This document shows, in pieces, positions 24,509 to 34,700 of a stretch of 64,000 nucleotides of DNA. The notes beneath the pieces are model-generated. The model did not search any database, was not told the origin of the DNA, and saw only the letters and a program-made list of their open reading frames with translations. Each line of letters starts with the position of its first letter. Position 1 is the stretch's first letter. The stretch spans positions 89,711,960-89,775,959 of the forward strand of contig OX377206.1 in assembly GCA_947396885.1 (NCBI GenBank). Direction: 5' to 3'. Both the position numbers and the translations under genes were made by a program. This DNA is from Heligmosomoides polygyrus polygyrus. Its lineage: Eukaryota > Nematoda > Chromadorea > Rhabditida > Heligmosomidae.

Positions 24509-24938
24509 TGTTTCTGTTGGGAGGACTTATGGGCCACCTTGTACAATGACTTGCGGTGACCGGTCTATGGAAAAACGGTAAAATAAAAAAAAATATTTAA
24601 AACAGAAACATATATAACCGCTTGGTAACTTCACGTGAGCAGCATTTTTACTGTAAACCACATGATAATCGCAGAAGGGTGTATGGACTTTTTGTTCTGA
24701 TATACTAAAGAAAAACTTCTCCTTCTTTGAATTAAGCGCAAACGGTTATTTTCATTCTAAAAAAACAGACATTTCATAGCGTTCCACTGTTCACTTTTTT
24801 GGGGCAGCTGATCTAGAAACTTTCAAAGAAAATCAGAGTAATTCTTCAAAATCGAAGTTCTGGTTCAGCCTTCTTAAAGAGCAACTAGTTACATTCGGAT
24901 GAGTTTGGAAAGTGTTCAATTTGGCGTATAAAAAAACG

Positions 24939-25223
24939 GATAAAGGACGGCGTTATTCAAACGCCTTTGGGATGCGCCACGCATTTTACTTCTACGGGAT
25001 GTCGTGGAGGCGAGTTGAATGCGTATTTGGCCATACAATGACATGTGGTGGCCAGCCGATGAACAAGTCAGTGTCAGTCAGAACAGTCCCGACAAGTGTG
25101 GTACCAATTCACCGACCCCGGAGGGATGGAAGGCTTGGTTGGCCTGGGCGGGAAACCCGAACCAGGAACCTGGTATCGGGTGCAGGCGACAGCCGGGGCC
25201 TCCTCCGACTGCGCTCCACGCGC
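24939..25223 (-). repeat. SINE-like copy, near full length
   Basis: Inverse order from GGATAAAGGACGGCG through TTGGTTGGCCTGGGCGGGAA to CTCCGACTGCGCTCCACGCG. Confidence 0.8.
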
Positions 25224-26184
25224 ACTGCAATCAAGTTGACGTAACCTCCTTATTTGCCCAAGATCCCAGTGCCTGCACCACAACATGTGAAGGCTCTCAA
25301 GCAAGTTCAGAAGAGGGAATGTGTGTACTCAAATCACATTTGGAAATGCGGGCGTCTTCGAACGTCTCATGTACCTTACCAAACCTTTATGGAGGTAATT
25401 TTCAGCTTACAAATAGCGAACGACATGAAATGAAAGCGACCAGATGCACTCACGAATAATGGTAGAACGTTCGAATTAGTGTTGAATCACAGTATATCCT
25501 TCGCACCATGAAAAAGTAGCATATATTTACATTAAAAAAGAGCTAGACATGTCACACCAATATTATGTACAGTAGTATCGACATAATTATCGCGAATGAA
25601 AATACGACACGAAACGGACTCGGAAAAGAATGCACTCAAAGAACTCAAAGAATCAAATCAGGAATATTTAGCCACAATGACTGCTGAAAAGCAATGGCAG
25701 ATAAGTAGAAATGCACTGATAAGGCAGCGAACGATGTGAAACATTGAACGGAAACGAAGAACGCAGTTCATCATCGCTTTTTACACAAAAAAAAGATGTA
25801 CAGGAGGAGACGTTCTATGACGCTTCAATGGTATTGTGCAAGTCTCGGCGACAAAAATCGTACACAAAATATTTTACATCAAATCTGCCACAGTGAAGAA
25901 GAACAATGCGAGGTAAACCATTCAGTACCCAACCTATACCTCTCTGATACAAAACGGAATGTGAAAACACATAGAAGTGACCCAGCTCATTTTTTGTTTC
26001 GATCCAGCACTGGTTGGATGATACGGAAACTCTGACCATTTCTCCTACAGTAGACCGCCTTACAAGTCTCTAAGCTTACCCCAACGATTGGGCTAACAAG
26101 GCGCATAAGGACGAGGTTCGTTTTTGCTGCAGGCCAGTGGGTGGTCCAAAAATGGAAAAATTGTAGCCTAGTAACTCATGGACT

Positions 26185-26468
26185 GGTCGCGTGCGGCGCA
26201 GTTTGAAGTGCTAGTTGTCGCGTGGACCCGAGAACAGGTTCCTTCCTGATTCGGATTTTCCGCCCAGGCCAACCAAGCCTTCCATTTTCCGGGATCGATG
26301 AATTGGTACCAGACTTCTCAGGGAAGGACAAAGCGTTGGCCTGTTTATCGGCTGGACACTGCAAGACATTCATTGTATGGCCAAACACCTCCACGACATC
26401 CCGCAGAAGTAGAATACGTGGCGCATCCCAAAGGGAATTGAGTAACGCCGTCCTTTACCCTTTATCCT
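26185..26468 (+). repeat. SINE-like copy, near full length
   Basis: Starts GTGCGGCGCAGTTTGAAG, has TTTTCCGCCCAGGCCAACCA and ends GTCCTTTACCCTTTATCC. Confidence 0.75.
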
Positions 26469-27364
26469 AGTACATGGACTGGCATACGTATCCTTCCCAT
26501 GCACACTAGTGCTGGTGATTTTGCCCCACTCACTTTAACACGTTGACGAAAGTGTGACAAGATGTCGTGTCACACCCTTCGTGGGACCATGTGACACGAT
26601 GTCGTGCCGCAGTCTTCGTGTAAACTTCATCATTAGACATTGTTGTAAAAAGTGTACTCCACGGAAACAATTTAACGATGTCGAGGTTTCAAGAAAACAT
26701 GGAAACTGTTAGACAACTAGCGGCTTCAATTAACAAACAATTATCGACGTTGTAAAAAAATCGATTGGTCCCACGCGCCAAACATATGCAAAAATCGCGC
26801 GGTCGTCAATGTATCAGACCAAATTCGTGTAAGCTTTTCAATTCCAACCCAAAAGTGGGTCAGAATTTCTTTAGCACACGGGATAACTTGGAGGTTTCCA
26901 TTCTCTTCCAGTCCACTGCAAGTCGAAAAAGGCCTACTAGGAGACAATTTTCCACCATTTTTGGATCACTCGGAGGCCCGCAGCAAAAACGAACTTCACC
27001 CCTGTGCTCCTGCATAAATGCCCTATAAGACCATATACGTCTTGTTCAGAATCGACTTCATTCTGCCGAATGAATTCGCCGAACGAAAATAATTGGTCAT
27101 GTAACTATGGAATATGACGTACATTAGGTCTAGAAGTCTTTGAATCCAATACTCGACCTCATACGTACGGCTAAGAGCAGAGATAGGTTTCAACCATTGA
27201 AACAAGAAACCTTCTGAAATGAACCTTAATTTGGCAAGGATTCAGATGCCACCGCTCTTCCGATCGAACCCGACAAGCATTACAAGCTGCACGTAGACAG
27301 ACTCGAGACTAAACTCCCAGATGTAGCAACGTATGACCGTCAAAACGGGCAGTTTTCCGCCGTG

Positions 27365-27572
27365 AAGGCGATTTGGACGAGTATTTGGTTTATACAACGA
27401 CTTGCGAGCCCAGCTGATAGAGGAGTCACTGTTTTATCCTTCCTGGATAGGTCCGATAGCAATTCACCAACACCTTCGAGGCTTGATTGACCTGGGTGGA
27501 GAATGAACGAAGAACCTGAATTCGGGTTGACCGCGACAGCTAGCGTCTTCTCAACTCCGCTAACACGCACCC
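27365..27572 (-). repeat. Diverged SINE-like copy
   Basis: Weak inverse match: GCCCAGCTGATAGAGGAGTC and CTTGATTGACCTGGGTGGAG in the right places. Confidence 0.45.
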
Positions 27573-28033
27573 AATGGCTATTGGCAAATATAAAACAAAG
27601 AAGCGTCTGAAGGAAGTACTTCAGAAGGTACTTATGGAATCAAAAGCATCGGAAGATTACCTTTCCCTGATCTTCAACGACTAAAGACACATGTGCCCCT
27701 TTATGACTAGTTGACGACAAGCAAAACGAATAAACAGCTAAATTTTCTAACGAAAAAAGCACTGATTTTTCGGAAAACTCTTAGCAGAAATCGTTATGCA
27801 AAGTTAAAAAGCAATAGCTTCCACGTGAACAGAGCAGTTTATCCACCATTTGTATTCAAGAAGTCGTAGAATTATAGGTTATAGCTACCGCTTTTGGTGA
27901 CCAAACACTGAGCTCCCCGACGAGTATCTGACATGGACCGTTGATTTTCGATAGCTCCACTCCTTTTCCCTTCGATATCCACTTGGAATTAAGAAAACAT
28001 GGACTTGATGCAGTGCAGTTACAAAAACTCTCG

Positions 28034-28039
28034 TTTATT
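28034..28039 (-). terminator. epg-7: Candidate polyadenylation signal of the FIP200/EPG-7 gene
   Basis: TTTATT on the + strand (AATAAA on the - strand) lies 199 nt beyond the TAA stop at 28238. It is the nearest canonical signal I found. Confidence 0.45.
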
Positions 28040-28237
28040 TTTACCCGCTTTATGCCAAGCTAACTAATCACTTCAAAAGTCACCCTAGAAAGAGGCGTTG
28101 AGTTAAGTGTCATTGAGGTACATTCATAACGGAATCCTATACATTAAATACATGCACATGGAAAAGTGAATTCGACGTACTATAGCCTTCAGCTAAACCT
28201 TCGTCGGGTTATTTAGTAGAACGCCTGAACACTCCAA

Positions 28238-28720
28238 TTACATGGTTGGTGCTCGCGCTGACCTGACATCCAGAGGCTCAACATCAACTCGATAAACCCT
28301 GGTCTCGACCGGAAGACGATACCTGCAAAGTTGGTTGGCCGTTTGGGGTCTCAAAAATGTCAAACAACTGCTAATGAATACGAGGCAAAATTACCTGTTA
28401 TCAGCCTTTCTTATCACACAGAGATCAAGATGGGAAACCTTTCCCATAATCCAGTTCCGCCTTGGAATATTGGGAAGTGTGGTAGCAAGTCCGAGACGAC
28501 GTACAGACGATTCCTTCACAAAATGGCTGTAGGCAGACGTGCTGAAGTAGTACACTCAGAATTAACACTTGAAGGACTGTCCCAATCACTTGAATTCTGA
28601 AATGGCTCCGCGCGCACCTGAAAAGCATATAAGCGTTGTGACGGTCGTTCCATATCACCAACACCGTCGAGCCTTCAATGATATCTTCAACTGCCACCAT
28701 CCGATCCATCGCTTTCATCC
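28238..28720 (-). other. epg-7: C-terminal claw domain exons of the FIP200/EPG-7 gene
   Basis: Exons 28618-28720, 28395-28541 and 28238-28322 encode IIEGSTVLVIWNDRHNAYML, FVKESSVRRLGL, a segment with WIMGKVSHLDLC, and RLPVETRVYRVDVEPLDV before TAA. This is the order of the Atg11/FIP200 claw: a G-x-x-V-L beta strand ending in NAYMLF, a Phe-x-x-x-S-S-V/L helix, WIMGKV, then LPxxTxxYRV. In other species the claw binds FIR motifs of cargo receptors. The short introns (28542-28617, 28323-28394) join in phase. A misleading continuous ORF runs through the first claw exon in another combination of frames. Confidence 0.9.
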
Positions 28721-31700
28721 CTGCAAGCAATCCCAGTAGGCCTCTCCCAACATCACCCCAGCTTCCCTTTGTATTTTCAAAGAATAGTATGAACACTGCC
28801 TTCGGAGTCGGAAGAGCTGCCGGCTGTGGCTTGCCCCGGTACCCTTTTCTTGTATCGGATTTTTCGCCCAGGTCAACCAAACCTTCTATTCCTTCAGGGT
28901 TGCTCATTTGGTACCAGACTTGTCTGGGAAAGATGAAGCACTGATTTGTTCCTCAGCTGGCCACCGCACATCATTGTGCAGGCCAAATACACGAATGGTA
29001 TAGCACAATACGGTAGGGCAAAATCTTCAAAACTGCTCCTATGGGGCCTCATCTTGTATAGCACGGACGCGATTCATTCTCTGAAGCACTCGTTCTACAC
29101 ATGGCGAGGAACAGATAGAGAGAGTCCTAACCCAAAGTGCTTAATCTGCGGGAACACAAATGAAATCAATTGCCATTGGTAGACACCGCTCGATACCGTT
29201 CACAGTTCGACGGGAATAACATTACTCCGATTCCTTTACTCATTCTCCCTACCCCTCCCCCACCCACTCCACCAATACCCCCTTACCCATGTGCCGGCAG
29301 GAAACGGATTACACGAAGCCTTTAGAAGGTCATATAAAAATCTAGCGGATGTTTTGCAAAGTCCTCTCTATGGCACGTCTTCTGGATCCGGATGCACATT
29401 GTATAACGTCTTTGAGACATTTGCTGAGTCCCAACGCATGTGTCACGACGTCTACGACACGTCTTTTGCACCCCGACACACGTGGCACGACATCTGTAGC
29501 ACGTCTTCTGACGCCACGTTGGACGACACTGAGAGAAGGTACTGGTCCCTTTCACTGATCTCCTTCATTAGTCTCCTTTACTGGTCCCTTTTTAATGGTT
29601 GTATTACTGAACTCTTTACTGAACTCCCTTAACTGGTGCTCCCTTTGTTGGCTCCCTTACTGGTCCCCTTGACTGATCCTTCACTGATACCCCATTTATT
29701 GATCTCCTTCACTGGACCCCCACCCCTTCACCGCTCCCCATTGCTGGTGCCACCTTCGCTGGTACCCCTTGACTGATCCCCTCTTCACTGGTCCCTCCTT
29801 ATTGATCAACCCTTTACCGGTCCCTCCTTACTGGACAACCATCCTTCACCGCTCCCCCATTACTGGTTCCACCTTCACTGGTACCAGACAGGCCTTTCCC
29901 GACACCGGTCACACCTCTTTTCAACCCAGGCACCTGATGAAGGACGTCGGTGACATGTCTTCTCAAGCCGGACGTCCTTCGCGTGACATCAGCTACATGT
30001 CTTCTTAACCCAAACACCCATTGCGCGACATCAGTGACACGTCCTCTTAATCCGAATACACCTGGCGCGACATCGGTGACACCTCTTCTCAACCAGGACG
30101 TCTGCTGAACGACGCCGGTGACACCTCTTATGAACTCGGACGCTCTCTTTCGCGACGTCGATAACACATGTTCGGAACTCGGACGCCCTTTGCGTGACAC
30201 ACGTCTTCTGACCCCTCTCAACACGACGTAGGTGAGTAGATGACACCGCACAACTACTCACCTACGTCGTGTTGAGAGAGGTCAGAAGCCGACAGCATAC
30301 CAAATAGGGTTACTGATGTTCGCGAAGGTAACCCCCCCCCCCTCCCCTTCCTTATCCGCACACTTTCCCCCAACACACTTAGTGCTGTAAGAAAGACAGC
30401 ATACCAAATAGGGTTACTGATGTTCGCGAAGGTAACCCCCCCCCCCCCTCCCCTCCCCTTCCTTATCCGCACACTTTCCCCCAACACACTCCTCCAGCAC
30501 TCGTGTGCAAACAAACAAACAAACTGACAGACAAACGACCATTCTCGCTTATATATAGTAGGACTTTGATCACTTGAAATAAAATACCCTTTATTAGTGC
30601 TGTAAGAAAGACAGCATACCAAATAGGGTTACTGATGTTCGCGAAGGTAACCCCCCCCCCTCCCCTCCCCTTCCTTATCCGCACACTTTCCCCCAACACA
30701 CTCCTCCAGCACTCGTGTGCAAACAAACAAACAAACTGACAGACAAACGACCATTCTCGCTTATATATAGTAGGACTTTGATCACTTGAAATAAAATACC
30801 CTTTATTAGTGCTGTAAGAAAGACAGCATACCAAATAGGGTTACTGATGTTCGCGAAGGTAACCCCCCCCCCCTCCCCTCCCCTTCCTTATCCGCACACT
30901 TTCCCCCAACACACTCCTCCAGCACTCGTGTGCAAACAAACAAACAAACTGACAGACAAACGACCATTCTCGCTTATATATAGTAGGACTTTGATCACTT
31001 GAAATAAAATACCCTTTATTAGTGCTGTAAGAAAGACAGCATACCAAATAGGGTTACTGATGTTCGCGAAGGTAACCCCCCCCCCCTCCCCTCCCCTTCC
31101 TTATCCGCACACTTTCCCCCAACACACTCCTCCAGCACTCGTGTGCAAACAAACAAACAAACTGACAGACAAACGACCATTCTCGCTTATATATAGTAGG
31201 ACTTTGATCACTTGAAATAAAATACCCTTTATTAGTGCTGTAAGAAAGACAGCATACCAAATAGGGTTACTGATGTTCGCGAAGGTAACCCCCCCCCCCC
31301 CCCTCCCCTCCCCTTCCTTATCCGCACACTTTCCCCCAACACACTCCTCCAGCACTCGTGTGCAAACAAACAAACAAACTGACAGACAAACGACCATTCT
31401 CGCTTATATATAGTAGGACTTTGATCACTTGAAATAAAATGCCCTTTATTAGTGCTGTAAGAAAGACAGCATACCAAATAGGGTTACTGATGTTCGCGAA
31501 GGTAACCCCCCCCCCCTCCCCTCCCCTTCCTTATCCGCACACTTTCCCCCAACACACTCCTCCAGCACTCGTGTGCAAACAAACAAACAAACTGACAGAC
31601 AAACGACCGTTCTCGCTTATATATAGTAGGACTTTGATCACTTAAAATAAAATACCCTTTATTAGTGCTGTAAGAAAATGCTCTTTCTTCCAGAAAGCAA

Positions 31701-34700
31701 CAATAGCCACAAACTAAAAAAAATATCGCAAACAGTACCGCAGAACCTTCGCGAACATCAGTAACCCTATTTGGTATGCTGTCGGCCAAATTACTAACGC
31801 CTATCGGCAACAAAATTACCCCATTTTTCAAAGCGGGCTTCTTTCAAGTTTTGGGTGAACAAATATTGTTGTGAGAGCACATCAAGCCGATCGCTTCCTC
31901 TTACCATTGCTAACAGTCAAAAATTCTCACTGGGTTTCCATTAACTTAGAACCTTAGAACACGTTTAAAGCTGGCCAGACTTGTTGAGATGGCTTTAAGA
32001 TGCAAGAAAATCAAGTCAACCACTAACGGAACTTAGTAACTTCACGAGAAAAATTACCGACGTCTGAACTTGAAACGCTGTAGTTTTCAAGCCGAATCAA
32101 CTGTTTTTTCTATCTGCTTCGTTTCCTTTTGGTTTCCATCTTTCTAATTTTGGTCTCCATTAAATGATGAAGGATACATGTTGGCGCCATTGAATCCTTT
32201 TTGGACGCGAAAAGAACTTGTTACGAATTGATATGAATACTCACTGCAACCGTTTTCTCGTTTCATTTTCACACAAAAAAATGATAGTGGCTTCCCTATA
32301 GTGAAATTCCTAACTCCACTGGTAGAAACGAGGCCTTGGGCATCCCCTCTTCGGCATGGAGAAGAAAGCGCTTCGATCTCCTTATGGCTTTCAAGATTTT
32401 CAAGAGTTTAGCTGAGCTCCGAATTTCCGATTTCTTCATTCCAGTAAATTTTCACGCTAGAGGAGCAGCCTTGAAATTTACAACCTCATCGGCCAATACA
32501 CAGATCAGGTCAAAGTTTTTCTCCTCCAGAGTTCGGTCTGTCTTCTTCGTTCTCCTCATTTCTCGTCGAGTTATAATACGTTCAAAATCCACGTTGCTGA
32601 GTTTATCACTTAATTTCTCATTGTTCGCGGCATTGTAATCTCAGTTTCATTGCTACCTTTTCTATGCCTTTCAGTCTTTAATTTGACCCAGGCTTTTTTG
32701 CTTCTGTTTGGTTCTAGTTTTACTAATTTCAATGTGTGTCGGTATTTGACACTCCTAAATAAAGAATAGTGGTGCACTAGTAAATCTACGTTGATCTTAC
32801 TTCCCGTTATTTTATGGCACACACATGAACAATATGAATGTACTCGGAAATAAATGAAAAACAGAATATGCGTTCACTCACCTATTCTTGTCTGCACAGA
32901 AACTCCGATGAGCTTGTTATCATTGTCTGGTTCATCGGCTTTCACAACCCTTCAAAAAAATGTTACACGCATAAATCCCAATCTCTATGAAGTTGCCAAA
33001 ACTCACGCAGACTCAGGGTCGACGTCAGCGACTTGCTCGAAGGCGAACACGCTCTCCCTCATATCGTCATATCTGCTAGAAATGACAGCAACGTGTAAAA
33101 ATGTTTTCTAATTACTATCCGATGCGATATTCGAAACAATTTACAAGCATTTAGGACCAACAAAACCTACAACTTCACAGCATTGCAAGTTATTTAAAAC
33201 ACTCCCTAAAGGAGCTTCGGTTTCAGCCGATTTTCATACCGTGGGAATGGCGCCTTTTTCGGCTATTGGCGCTTAGCGGCCTCAATCTTGAACAGAGTGC
33301 ACAGCGATCCGATGAAAATTGATTATGAAGAAAATTAAGGCTGCATTTAGATAAAACGTTTCAAAGGTAGAACGCTAAATGACTAGTTCGATGTACTAAG
33401 GTCTGGACTTACAGAACCCGAAAATAAGGTTCTGCCTGGAAAATGACAGCTTAGAAAAAACTGTTTTCTAAAGAAACTAGTGAAACAACGAAATGCAAAG
33501 ACTCCTTCAATGAATTAACCAGAGGTCCTAGGATAACTAAGGATAACGTGAACAACCACCTTTATATATTAAAAGGTAGAAGAAGCCTACACAGTTGGAT
33601 TACTAATCTTATTTTTAAAAAAGTCTGGTGTTTTTAGGTTTTTTCATATGTAAATGAAACTTATACTTCTACCCCACATCTTGACGCCTCATCGGATGGC
33701 GATACGAGTAGAAGTACGAGTTTTCTTTTACAATTGAAGGATAAAAAACGCAAAGCTGCTATTAACTAAGAATAGTAATCCAACAATAAGGAGTTGTGGT
33801 TTTGAAACAATACAAAGCATTTTTCAAAGCCATAGCTCAAAAATTAGCCTCCCCAAACAGACATGGAGCATCGACTTCACATCTGAAGAGTAGGGTGTGG
33901 TTGTCGGTAATCTACTGCCGGTGTAACTCAACGCAAAACCCAAAAAGTCTGTACCTTAATTACAATTGCGCCCAGCAATAAAAGGATAAGGGCAGCTTAT
34001 CCTTCAGAACATTGGTGAAGAAAATGTGAAAAAATTTCACAAGTGTTTTGACTTTTCGAGAAAGGTGTCTCGGAGAAAAAAACATGTGATGACATCTTTC
34101 GGAGATCTTAAAGAAAATTCGTGAGAATAAATTTCCTTGTGAAAACTGGAACATCAATAAAACCTTCAGCTTAGATTTTTAAAGGAAAACAAGACGAATA
34201 TTGTATGCATTCTTTATTTAGGGGAGAATCGCTGTATTCGCTGAGAGCAAATGTTCTCAACTTTAACAACAGCAACAACAACAACAACAACAACAAACAA
34301 CTGAATGGAGTGACAACAATTTCAGCCAATAATAACAAAAGATCTAACCTCATGTTCATTCCTTCGAATGCCGTCGCTAAAGCTGGAAAATCAGTTTGCG
34401 TTGCAGAGTTGGAGCAGTAAACCGATTCTAAAACACTAGCAGGTTTTTCTCCACCACCTTTCACAGCATAGTACTTTCATTTCATCACTCACTGGAGGCT
34501 CCTTCTTCGGAGACAATAGCAGCTTTAATATCACTTTCTACGCCTGCGCATACAGCATTGCCATTCTCGACTTTCTCAATGATGAAGTCTTTCAAGCGAT
34601 CACGCTCTGCCGCTAACCACTTCATAGAAAACTTCTGCAACATTCAGCGTTATCACATAACAGTTCAGCAGAAAGAGTTCAAAATCAAACACCAACCAAT

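Larger units (their letters stand above)
22990..28033. other. Intergenic region between convergent MAM and epg-7 genes
   Basis: It holds three full or diverged SINE-like copies and family C debris. It also has a TGTGACACGATGTCGTG-type short duplication near 26550-26620 and several sub-100-codon frames without codon or motif support. One charged frame at 25596-25739 (47 codons, KNALKELKESNQ) resembles a coiled coil, but it has no splice context. Another at 23765-24022 looks like decayed retroelement sequence. I support no gene here. Confidence 0.5.
28721..32319 (-). other. epg-7: Last long intron of epg-7 (3.6 kb), repeat-filled
   Basis: It separates the coiled-coil exons from the claw exons. 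It holds a SINE-like copy, two minisatellite families, the hairpin and the 213-bp array element. At 29079-29180 a + frame with PKCLICGNTNE and a later His resembles the zinc-knuckle tail of a retrotransposon. The upstream border depends on tentative exon 32320-32380. Confidence 0.6.

Noticed and set aside
28425..28907. 160-codon - strand frame read as one protein
   Set aside because: Only its middle part (claw exon 28618-28720) is real. The upstream part is a SINE-like repeat and the downstream part is intron and the next claw exon in the wrong frame.
30254..31831. Several 68-123 codon - strand frames with repeated Cys-Leu-Phe-Val-Cys segments
   Set aside because: They are translations of the 213-bp tandem array, begin at the same repeated ATG, and lie in an intron.
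34165..34330. Continuation of exon 34349-34457 into a Leu-run frame
   Set aside because: The Leu run is the inverse of a (CAA/AAC)n microsatellite at 34262-34300, and a GTTAGA donor at 34348 keeps phase with the next exon.
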